Below are positions 44,012 to 54,641 of a DNA stretch of 64,000 bases, piece by piece (positions within the stretch are counted from its first letter, which is position 1; every line of letters starts with the position of its first letter). This stretch comes from Phytophthora sp. 'mugwort' (Eukaryota; Oomycota; Peronosporomycetes; Peronosporales; Peronosporaceae): positions 3,224,001-3,288,000 of the forward strand of contig JAUCEF010000008.1 of assembly GCA_033558025.1 (NCBI GenBank), in the 5' to 3' direction. The notes under the pieces are model-generated. The model did no database searches. It had not been told where the DNA came from and saw only the letters and a list, made by a program, of their open reading frames with translations. Made by a program: the position numbers and the translations under genes.

Positions 44012-45526
44012 CTACACATTAGCAGGCTCGACAACAACGTAAACTAGCCTGCTGTCCATACGATGTACGACCAGTGTAATTGGCTTCGCTTGCTCTCTGA
44101 TAGCACCTTCCTCTTCCACTTCGCTGAAGTCCAACCCGCCTTCATCCTCGTCGCTCTCCCAGCACCAAGCGCTCCCAAGCATCTCCCAACTTTGCAAACA
44201 TGTTATACACAACACCACCTTAACCCACTCGCTGGAGGCGTCCATTTCGGCTTTCAACCTCAGTTGGTTGCGCATTTATCGCAAGAACCCCACCGCGACT
44301 TCAGCACTCCAATAACATGCCCTCACACGAGACTTCGGCAAGTAATAGTTAAACTCAGTGTTTGCCGGATCATCAGCTAACGACCGCTGGTATGCTGGTA
44401 GCACGGTGCGGAGAGACGGATACGCAGAATCAGCAAGAATAAATTCTCCACGAGAGAAGAAATGACTCGTACGATAGATTTCCATACGCGAGAAAGGACT
44501 GGCGTCCGCACAAGACCCCGGGCAACCGCTCTGCACTGCAATGATGCACTTGTCATTATCACACAGTAACTGTATTGCTACTGAATATCTGTCATTAAGA
44601 GAATTGAAGAAATGAAGTAAACTGTTAGCTCGATATTGTCATGCAAGTAGATGTAGTCCTCACCGTTCATTCTGTCGAAGTAGCTGCTTCCATCAATAGC
44701 AGGCCGCTGCGCAAGTTGCAGCGTTATTCCGGCTATACAGCCCACGCAACCGGGAAATCCTTTTGCCGTTGTCACATGAGAGATTTATCGGCGTCTACTT
44801 CGACATGGCCACTCTAACCACGACGAGGCGCACGTCTCTGAGCGCAACTAATACTCTCTTCCTGTACTGCACGACGGCTATTCCAAGTAGCAGTGCAGCT
44901 GTCCAACGCTGGCTGTGTTGCCATTCTCTCCAAGGCGCGTTAGCCCTACGGCTAACTGCAAGCACACTGGCTGCTGCATGTGCGTTCGGCGACGTCGAAT
45001 GAAAGGCTGGATTGCTGTAGATGTAGTCGTGTAGCGCGCAGAAGGATCGCTTGGAGATCCGAATGAGCTTCCTGAAATCTTGGTGCTTAGCGTCATGAGA
45101 GCAGCGAGGTGATATCAGCATGGTGAGAGCAAAGACGGAACTAGCGGCTATCTGACAGTCGACAAAAGCCGATAAACAAGAGGTTTATCGGCTTTTGTCG
45201 ACTGATAAACAAGAGGTTTATCGGCTTTTGTCGACTGTCAGATAGCCACTGGAACAGCCTCTGCTACATCGTTGTCCTCCCGAGAGAATATAACCCCTTA
45301 CAGCGCTAGTAGCCCCGACAGCAGCGTCCTCCGCGTCGAGCGGCGAGGCATCACGGCGCGGTTCTACTTGTGTGTAGCTCCCGTAGCCTTGAAGCGTGTC
45401 TATATTAATGCCCCTTAGCAAATCTGAGCAAATCCAACACCCCAGGGGATTGTGGATTTGACAGAAGTGAAATACAGTGGGATGCCAAGGATTCGTTCGT
45501 CTCATGCAATTTGAAATCTTGTCCAT
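44012..45526 (-). pseudogene. Harbinger-like transposase with palindrome insertion
   Basis: From an ATG at 45526 about 100 codons of unrecognised N-terminus run to a 102-bp foldback (45146-45247). Beyond it come FRKLIRISKRSFCALHDYIY (about 45080-45020), GCVGCIAGITLQLAQRP (about 44735, where the family has an IDG with the first catalytic Asp, here Ala), GEFILADSAYP (about 44430, second Asp) and a C-terminal KSRW segment leading to an acidic tail. Frame changes near 44960, 44560 and 44280 are needed. Loss of the first Asp alone would abolish DDE catalysis. Confidence 0.65.
45146..45247. repeat. Foldback palindrome, 32-bp perfect arms
   Basis: Arms at 45146-45177 and 45216-45247 are perfect inverted complements. 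The 38-bp loop contains a further partial copy of the right arm (GTTTATCGGCTTTTGTCGAC), so GTTTATC...GTCGACT occurs twice in tandem. It lies within transposase coding sequence. Confidence 0.85.
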
Positions 45527-45741
45527 TTCAGTCGATTCTGAAACTCACTATTACAGGCCATGTCATCCGTGATCTCCTTCAGAGGTCCAAATGGCCGCTG
45601 AACTGTGGGCATGCAGTCCTTACAGTATTAGTCATTGGGCGCAAAAAAAGGCTTCATTACCCGGGGCACACTGGCCCCTACTCCCCGTACCGCTCTCGAA
45701 CCACTCACTCGTCTCTAATGCGCCGCCCCTTAGATTCAGAA

Positions 45742-45961
45742 TAGCTTTCCCGCTACGTCTTCTCCTCACCCCGTTCCTGTAGACCGGAAATAGCTTCCCC
45801 GCTACGACGTTCTCCACGCTCCGTTCTTGTAGATCCGACGTAGCTTTATTGCTGCGACCTTCTCCACGCTCTGCTAGATCCGAAGTAGCTTCCCCGCAAC
45901 ATCCTTTTCCACGCTCCATTCCTGTAGATCGGAAGTAGCTTTCTTGCTACGACATTCTTCA
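45742..45961. repeat. 50-bp tandem repeat, 4.5 units
   Basis: Units begin TAGCTTCCCCGCTACGAC (or variants) and recur at 49, 50, 45 and 50 bp. The minus strand upstream has an open frame (46215-45874) that runs into the array and reads KKATSDLQEWSVEKDVAGK from it, so the array may be the tail of a coding gene. No family recognised. Confidence 0.7.
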
Positions 45962-46868
45962 CTATTTGGTCGCCAGGATTCCCCGCCGCACTTCGTCTTC
46001 GTACCGGGTGTTCTCCTCGTGCCCGATACTACCAGGATGCCACTTGGCATCGCTAATCCGTAACTGGGACCGACTGCCTCGGCCGCCTGCCGTTCCTCTC
46101 GTCGCTTCCTACTGCGGATCCTCACGTGTACGATCTTCCTACAGGATCTTTCCACTAGTTTCTTCGCCATCGTGCATGTGTCCGCTGCTGCTTGAATTCG
46201 TGCGTCAGCAGTCACTTCATCGCCATCCGCCAGTTGTCTCTCGACCTCAGCACTCCGGGACCTATTACACGCCGTAGTTGACAGGGATTCGCTTTAAATG
46301 CACTCTGTCTGATATAAGGCTTCTGCCAATACCCAGACATCGACGCCGGCTCAACGATACCCTAGGCAGTTTCCCAGACTTTGGGCCCCTCTCTTCAACA
46401 CGTCGGCACAAGATAATATTGGCGGCAGCGCCAAATAGACGACAGCGCCATGGATGGCGATGATAGGTTATCAAACAATAATATGATGTTTCCCTAGCGG
46501 CTGTTGACTAGCTATTTCCGACAACTTATGGACGCGGCGCAGATATTCGAAGGGCATCCTTGCGCTCACCGACGGCGAGGTACACACCATCGGGACTGTG
46601 CGGCTGAATTTCGTTGGCAAGTGCAACAAACCGGATGCGGAGGATTCCGTCCGGTGTATGGCGGAAGCGGAACGTGGGGAGTGATAGCTTATTTGATCTA
46701 TAGTGAAAAAGATGGCCGACCGTCGTTCAAAGGGATAGCCAAAATTCTTCGCATCAACCGACCCTCAGAGGATCTCAAGGTCGCGCTATTGTTTTAAGAC
46801 ACTATCCAACATTTTGGGGGTCTGGATGCTTTCGTAATCCAAATTTCAATGATTTTCCCAAGTCAAAA
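45962..46868. other. No confident gene
   Basis: A basic minus-strand frame from ATG 46215 leads into the 50-bp array; otherwise only short frames (for example 46504-46797 plus). Confidence 0.35.
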
Positions 46869-47690
46869 ATGTTCAGATTGCAATTCTGGCTTGGTGCCGC
46901 GCAGACCACCAAGCAACGGAGACAAGGCAAGGTGGCTGCGCCAGGAGTCGTCCACCAAGTCGGTCAGCCTATCTTTAAGGACACCGCGTTGGCCCGTGCG
47001 TTCATAAAGGAGGCGCTGATGTCGCCGTCGGCATTAGTCAGACCGGAACTACCTTCTGTGAGAAGATTGAGCGACGTATATCGAACTATTGCACGGCAAT
47101 CCTCGCTCGGCTGTCGCGCTGTCCAATCGCTGGAGCAAGGTCATTGCCAAGCACGTGGGTAGGCCATCACGCGACGGCGCTACGTGAGTATCATAGCCAG
47201 TGGCAGTATGCAGATTATGTGAGTAGAGCTCAGCAAGGGTACATGCTGGATAGGGGCAAAAATAGTCAAGCTCGCTGAGCAGTACGAGATCGCGCGCACG
47301 CTCCTCAAATTCGCCGTCCCGATGGGAGCCGCGCGTACGGTCCGCGTTGGGGCTGGACGAAATCGCCGAGGATGTCGCACGCGAAAGTACTCCCGTTGTG
47401 ACGCTCGCCAAGCGCCTCGCTGTCGGCAAGAAGGCGGCAAAGAAAGCGAAGTTCAGCCACAACAGCACCCCACCAGGGGGAGGCGACACAAAGCTCGAGA
47501 CTCTGTAGCGCATGTTTGCTTGAAGAGCAACTCACCACCGACAAGGTAAACTCTCGCAATACTTTATACAAGATGCAGCCTGGGAGTGAGGCTTCCAAAT
47601 TGTTTTATACGCTTCAGGCAGAAAAGTTCCTGCTTTGTATGAGACTAAATGAGCAAGTGAAAACTGAAGAGAATGCTGTGATGTAGGAAA
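46869..47690 (+). pseudogene. Unidentified decayed coding sequence
   Basis: Plus-strand pieces include LDEIAEDVARESTPVVTLAK (about 47350-47410), a Lys-rich run and LEEQLTTDKVNSRNTLYKMQ with LQAEKFLLCMRLNEQVKTEE (47520-47665), ending at a TAG after GAATGCTGTGATG. Helical, charged ends recall ORF1 tails of the surrounding Harbinger-like elements, but this is only a suggestion. Confidence 0.25.
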
Positions 47691-47699
47691 GCAGTCGTT

Positions 47700-49529
47700 T
47701 ATTGAGGTTAATAAAGCTATGTTTTGATTTCTCTATTTTCGAGTGTCCATATTTCCTACATCTCACCCATGAGATCTCGTTACATTCGGTAATGCGCCTC
47801 GTGGTATTTCATGGCTCGAATTAGAACGGTTCTGTCCGTAGCATCTTGGCGTGGGTACTAGCATTCAGTCACGCGTACCTCATCTCGTTGACAGCGGTGG
47901 TGTGGCGCTCAATCTCCTCAGTAAGTTGTGTTGTGATTCGTGTTCTCATCTTCACGTATACAGGTTCGAACACACGCCACAAACAATGCTTCTAGCCGAG
48001 CGAATGCGAAACGTCGGCCAACACTCGAGCAGAATGCTTCGAAATGACGATAGACACGGTCTTCGCGTGTCCATGTCGTTCTCCAGCACGTAGTTGTGTA
48101 TATTCCAAGATAGGCTTGTCCCACGTGAACTAGGCAGAAGTTAGTGTGTAGTTTGCATCCGTGTCCTGCTGTGAAATGCCACCATCTATTGACTTCTCTG
48201 ATCGAACGAACACAAGCAACACGTCACCTAACATTGCCGCAAATGTGCGAAATCAGTTGACCTAACCAGCGAATATCGACCTAAGCCGCGTTGAGATTCA
48301 TATGCTCCTCGTGGGGCTTCGCCTCGCCGAAAAGGCTCCTCTTTGGATTTAACAGCGGTGACGAGTGATCGAAAACGTGGAAATGATGTAAAGGGAACAT
48401 CATGAGCTCCGGCAAACGCGACCAACCAGAGGAAGATAGTACGCGAAAAGCTGCCTCACGCCAGTACCACGCCGACGTACAGCTGTGCCCATCTTAATCA
48501 TCATGGGCAGTGACGTCAAAACGCTTTTCTTCTTTTCTTGGGTTATCATCTGCGAAAGCGAGCACAGAAAATTTTGCAGCACCGCTGTCTTACCTTGCAG
48601 ACATTTCTCCCTACTCGGCCTCGTGAATAATGTGAGTAACTCACGCACAGCACCTCGTCATTCCAAATGGTTCTGAATCTGTCTCGGACAGCTCGCCGAA
48701 ATTGTCTCCAACTGCCGACGCGCCGCTTAAGCCATCTGAAACAGGATCTCACGAGCTATCACCAGCCCCCCCCCCCCCCCGAGTTCCCCTGAGCCGGGTT
48801 GCAGCGATCTTAAGAAACGTTCGATGACCCGAATAAGGCACGCCGCCTCGCGCCACAGCAGCGCGCGTAATCGGGACTGGTCCGCCCCCAGGACTCGAGC
48901 AGGCGGCTGCAGCGGGTTCGGGTTCAGACCCGCAGTTTACGGGGGAGATGTGGCTGGAGGCAGGGTCACGACTAGTGGATGACGTTGCTGAAACAGTGTT
49001 CTTCGATGCGAAGATTTGGTAATGTGAAAGATCCACCCGGCACACCTACCCAAAATAAGTACGGATGGGTTGGCCCCTCCTGTAAGAAAATCCTTTAAGA
49101 TCGATTATCAATAGTTGCTCTTTGAAGCCGTTTTTTAGGGGCGCAGTCAAAAAAAGGGATTGCCAAAATATGAGCTGCCAATCAAATGGATACCTTCCGG
49201 TTTTGCGATGTACACTCCTAGAAAGGGCTGAAGGAGGTCCTTCGGCCTCTTTTTTTGCTTGAAACATGAATTAATAAACTATCTTTGCCAAACGCCAAAT
49301 CATCAAACCTTCAAACCTTCCTCCCCTCAACATGAACGCAAATAGATCGACGTTGGCATGCGCCGCCGCTGTTGTATATGTTCCCTTTGTGGCCATTGCC
49401 GACAAGCACACATGGCCTGAGCATCCCAAACGCAAGCTCGTAGTGCCCCCGAGACGACTTGTATTTGATTCGATCTCATCAAGTTTTCTATTTGGGCTAG
49501 TTTAGTCGCCACACCCGCTGTACCCTCGA
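47700..49529. other. No confident gene
   Basis: Short frames only. A run of 17 C residues lies at about 48765-48780. Confidence 0.45.
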
Positions 49530-50480
49530 GCGTGATGCGTTCGAGGAGATATGCCGCCGAGTCTCAAGCTGCTGGAATGCTGTGTTGCCTCCTCTTGGCG
49601 CTAATGCTCACTATGAACTATCTGCCGCACGGCGGCACAATGTACGAGGCTGCGCAATGTTTTGGCCACGGGAAGATAATCGCGCTGACTTCCGTACATC
49701 AAGTGCTAGCCGCCCTGACGACGTTGGTAGACGGGACGGTCAAGCCTTTAAATAGCGAGGCAAGCTGGGAGTTAATCAGCTCTGAATTTGAGCATGTGAG
49801 TGGAATGCCGGGCATTGTTGGGGATGTGGACGGATGTCTGATTGACATTAAACGTTTTGCAGACTTTGACGACTGGTACTGCCGTCGTGATATCCTGCAT
49901 TCAACATGATGGCGGTCGTCAACCACCGACAGAGGTTCATGACATATTCGCTTAATAATGTGGCCCGAAATGACAGGTCGGTTTTCGATCGATCTACCTT
50001 CACGCGTGAGATGCTCGCTACATTTCCACCTGGAACTCATCTCGTTGGAGACGCAGGGTATCAACTGCTCACCAACGTGCTGATTCCGTCCCCAATTCTC
50101 GCGGACATGGCAAGAGCGAATAGCTGGTACAATCACAGCCGAACGCGCACTGCAGTGGAGCAGGCTTTCGGAAGATAAATTTAGAATGTCCAAGTCGGAT
50201 CCGTTATTGGAGATTCCAACGGCTATGGCCTCAAATCATTAAACGCAGCCTCGTGATTCACAACTGGATTATCGACCTGGATGGAACGCCGGTGCTGACC
50301 CCTGTGGTATCGAGGAATGGATGGAGATCAATCGCGTCTGGTGGGATACAGAAGAGGTGGCGGGGCCGAGAAGCCGGCCTGAGGTAAGCGGGACACAATT
50401 AGAGACTACCTGTTTGCTCTTCGTGCTGAGTCCGACCTGCAGCACCAGTAGGGTTAGCCGGGGTAGAAGATGTAAACTGC
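49530..50480 (+). pseudogene. PIF/Harbinger transposase (third element)
   Basis: Frame 49532-49909 contains GIVGDVDGCLIDIKR (first catalytic Asp, about 49815-49855). The next frame, 49906-50178, contains HLVGDAGYQLLTN (second Asp) and TAVEQAFGR with the catalytic Glu, then a TAA at 50176. Further C-terminal sequence (RDTIRDYLFALRAES near 50400) follows in another frame. The first two frames overlap at 49906. It is a relic of a DDE_Tnp_4-type nuclease and is convergent with the ORF1-like gene at 50.4-51.3 kb. Confidence 0.7.
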
Positions 50481-51340
50481 AGGAAAGCCAAAATTGCTGT
50501 GCTAGCTTGGGGAGCCCCGTCAATCGAAGTTTGCATCATCTCCAACGTTCGCTCTTGTTTATCGACGACTGAAGTGAGTTTTGCGGGCCATTTTGGTCAT
50601 CGTGGTCTAGTCCTTCACTGCGCGAATTGATGCTGCCCCCCAGCCGTGTACTTAGCGACTCAGCCATTAATTTGCCACAGCGCTGGCTAAACCCATATTT
50701 TGCGAGCCCTGTGTTTTACGGCTGCGCCCTCCGCGATGGCTGTGCGTGTGGCAGCAAGGCTTCCGTGGCGCTCGGAGACGAAGCTCCTGACGAGCCAGAC
50801 CCAGTTTGGCCGAAGTCGTGGTTACCCATGCCACTCAAATCTCCGAAGTACATTATCGGCGTAGGCCAAATGCTAGGATATCGGTCAGGTGATCATTGCT
50901 GTTGCCTATCTGCGGCTCGCTCGCTTTGATGTTATTGAAGGTAGTCTTCAGCGCCTGGAGCTTCTTGTTGGGCTGCGTAAGAGCTCAAGCCCGGTGGTTC
51001 AATGCGCAGAGGACAGCTTCCGCGCATTCGACAGCTGAGCTTTTGAAGGCAGGACCATACCTGCGCGTCCGAAGACCGAGCAGCGACTCGACAAGGTCAT
51101 CACTCCATTCCATGCGCTGCTTAGGGTCTCCTGTTGCTACTGCTCCGAGCTCCCTGCTGAAGCTTCCTGCGCGGCTGCCTCCGAAGCTGTGTCCTGCCAT
51201 AATGAAATCTGAGCGAATGCTGCAGCGAAGACGTGGGTGCCTCAGAATGAGCTGCAACCCGCTCACCGCTTTATTAATAGAAAAGAGCCAAACCGAGAAC
51301 AGCTGCGACCCGCCCTTACTGAGGGAAAGCAAATAGCGCT
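50390..51340 (-). pseudogene. Harbinger ORF1-like partner (third element)
   Basis: On the minus strand MEWSDDLVESLLGLRTRRYG (about 51115) resembles the start of a Myb/SANT-like domain. Another frame has LKTTFNNIKASEPQIGN (about 50955) and a further one KLTSVVDKQERTLEMMQTSI (about 50570), a helical tail. The order head, linker, helix and the tail-to-tail position relative to the transposase support the call. Confidence 0.45.
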
Positions 51341-51440
51341 TTAGAATCAGTTCGTTTGAGACCGTATCAACTGCAATCACTGGCCCCGACAAAATAATCC
51401 GTACCGAATTCGATTCGTCAAGAATGCCATGAAAGCCCAA

Positions 51441-52685
51441 AACTGACCGAAAATACGTATTATATCCAGGAAAAGGGTATTTAAGGATATTTATTAACTA
51501 GATGTTCGCCAAACTTTGTTGGAAAGGGGCTGTCCATAATGTGCAGAGCGCATCAAGAACTCGCCCCCGCCCATACGAAGAGCGTCTAGGGCGTCTAGTG
51601 ATACATGCGTGAATACCAACACGTCTAGAGCTTTAAAAACGCAGGCCGAAACTTCTCGGGCAACGAGTTTGTTGATAAACTCTGTAATGCAGACAACCGT
51701 GAATACGCGGGACCATCCTTCCTAAACAATTTTCCAAATGTCGTACCCATTTCACCAGGAATCATTTTGGGTGGAAAACGTCACGCTGAGACGCAAATAC
51801 CCCGAACGGGTTTGTCTTTAAAACGTGGGTATACACAAAGTTCAAGGTTGACATGCAACTGGTTCGTATTTTATTTCATCCTACAAATCCCCCGCCATCG
51901 ACGTTTGTCTACGTCGTTCGGAAAAGACAAATATCATTCCTACCTCGCCTATGCTGTTCAATGGTCCACTCGCTAAGCATAGTGTCGGGAACAAAATATT
52001 TATTTCTTCTTAAGGGTATCCTCGTCGACCGGACAGCCGGTATGTGTATCACCTATTCAGTACACGAAGCCATTTGTGCTTAACCGGCAGCCCTTCACCC
52101 TTGCTGTGCAGCCCGACGGGGCAGTATCCCCCCCCCCCGTCTTACAGTACAATATTGGACGTTGTACATACATCTGCCTTATAATCACCATCCGTACGAC
52201 CTTACCCAGCCTAGCCCCACGTATAATGGCGAACCCTTCATCGTACAGCCTTGCTAACCCTATATACATCTTATCCCAGATGGGGGGGTTAATGTCTTAT
52301 TGAGCTAAAAACACTGGTAGTAGAATCAAGTGCGATACATTATTGCTGAAATGTCTTTAAGGTCATACCCACCCCGGACACCACGGCCGATCGCAGGTTC
52401 CAGGTCCTCTGTTTAGCGACTCGTTCTATCCCCTGTCCAGTTTTGGGGAAACGCAATCAAGGCAAAGTTCGAAATTGTTCGCAGATTAATAAGTACAGCG
52501 AGGGACGCCGAAAACTTCTCAAACGAGCTTACAGTAACGGGGCTTCGCACAATTAGGAATTGCCTTCCCGAAACTACGGATTAGCTGAAGAAAAGTAGTT
52601 TTTTGTGGTTTGGTGCCACTGCCGGATTTTTGTGCTGACCGGATTTCTGCGTCGTTCTCTGTAACTTACCAGTCCGGCTATTTCC
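51441..52685. other. No confident gene
   Basis: Nothing recognised on either strand apart from an 8-C run near 52130. Confidence 0.5.
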
Positions 52686-53039
52686 TAACTAGATATTCTA
52701 GAATACTTCTCGCGCTTGGTTCTTGGAATCTTGCTCGATGAGATGTAAATTGGAAAGTGAGTGGTATTGATCAGATAGACAAAGTCCTGGTTCACGACTC
52801 CTTCCTAAGGTACTCTCCTAGTGCTCTTCTTCAACTTGCGCTACATCCAGCCGCATCTATCTTTATATACACATGTACAGGTAAGTTCAACCCTCAATAC
52901 CAGATAAGATCGAGCTTGGGATCTGGCCGCTGCTCCAAGCCACTAGCAAGCAGCTCTAACTGCAATCAGCTGACTGAGTAACGTCCGAAAGTTGGATGAT
53001 GCAACCGTCTAATCTCTGGAGTTGGTGCAGCTGCCAACA
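52686..53039 (-). repeat. Copia 3' LTR
   Basis: Partner of 57527-57879. It begins TGTTGG on the minus strand, next to the polypurine tract. A TATA-like TATATAAAG is present on the minus strand. Confidence 0.8.
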
Positions 53040-53202
53040 CTCTCCCTCAAGGTACATGACCCACTAGCCCGCACATCTTGGTGAGTTTTACAAACTGTGG
53101 CGTGGGCAGCGCGTTGGTGAGGAAGTCAGCTTTTTGAGATTTGGACGGTGTGTGCTGAACATCAATGTCTCCACGATCGACGTGGTCCCGGATAAAGTGT
53201 AG

Positions 53203-54464
53203 TCATAAATTTATGTGTTTTGCTCTGGACGGACCACCTTGGTTTGTGGTAACGGAGATCGTAGCCTTGCTGTCCACGTAGACGGTTGAGTGTGGCAATT
53301 GCTGAAATCCAACTTCGGCGAGAAGATGTCGTAGCCAAACAATCTCCTGAGTGGCAATTGCCAAGGCCATGTACTCTGCTTCAACAGTAGACAACGCGAT
53401 GGCAGATTGTTTCTTCGATTTGATGACAACTGGACCACCACCGATCTTGACCAATACTCCCGAGATTGAACGACGTGATGCTGTGCCTCCTCCCGAGTTT
53501 ACGTCGCTGAAGCCCACAATTGTGCAAATTGCTTGATTTGTTCGCCGAAATCGCAGTCCCATTGAGATGGTGAACTTTAAGTACCGGAGCACCCGAATAC
53601 CTGCTCGCCAGTGGACATAATGGGATTCTCCAGAAATGGAGACAGGAGACTGGTTGAGATACAAATTTCCGGGCGAGTGCCATTCGCGACGTAGAGCAGT
53701 GACCCGACCAGCTCACGATACGGCTTGTTCAACGTCGCTAAGCCGTTCTACAGAATAAAGGTCTTCTCCAGGAACATTCGGGTTTCTATCCGCACGTGAC
53801 TCCAATTGGCCAAAGTTCTTCAGCATTCTGTCGATAAACTGAGTCTGCATGAGAACGAGCTGACCTTCGTGACGATTGTACTGGACCTCCATCCCGAGGA
53901 TAAACTTCGTGTCACCGAGTGCTTTCACCTTAAAATGCTCGGCCAGGACATTCTCCACACTGGCTGCTTCTGCTGCGTCTGCGCATCCGACGAGAAGGTC
54001 GTCGATGTATAGGATCACCAGCACTGGTCCACGAGTACTGTCGCGAGCAAAGAAATATTAGTCGGAAAAAAAGACTGTCGAAATACATCGTTGAGGAAGA
54101 CCTCACGAATCGTTTTGTACCATACAGCACCTGCTTGTTTTAAGCGTAGAGACTTTTCCTCAGCCGGCAAACCAATCCATCTCCTACTTTGACGCCGTGT
54201 GGGACTTTCATGACACCGTCTCCTCGAGTTCCATTGAAGAAGGCTGTTTCGATGTCGAATTGTTTTATATGGTACCCAAGCTGACAGCATATCGCCAGAA
54301 AAACGCGAATTTGTTGCCAAACTAGCAACTGGAGCGTAGTTTTCCGAATAGTCGATCCCGAAAGTCTGCAAAAATCCAAGTGCGACGATGCGGGCCTTGA
54401 ATCGAGTGATGCTGTCATGTTCATCGTGCAGAGCAAATACCCACTTGAAACCGATCACCTTCAC
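53203..54464 (-). pseudogene. Copia reverse transcriptase and RNase H
   Basis: Frame 54464-54015 has the RT start GFKWVFALHDEHDSITRFKA and ARIVALGFLQTFGIDY. Frame 54024-53713 carries the catalytic YIDDLLVGC. Frame 53664-53203 carries RNase H (TVEAEYMALAIATQEIVWLR, VYVDSKATISV). Frame changes separate all three, plus a stop before the YIDD frame. Confidence 0.85.
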
Positions 54465-54641
54465 TCCCGGTGGCCTGCGTACGATCTCCCACGTATGGTT
54501 TCTGATGTGCGCTCGTAGTTCTGCACGGATAGCATCTTTCCACTTTTACACCGTAACTTCAGGAGATGCCCTCGCTTCGGCGTAACTTGAGGAAACGTCT
54601 ACTGCCGTTAGAGCAAGCTCGAAATCGTCGTCCACGCGTGG

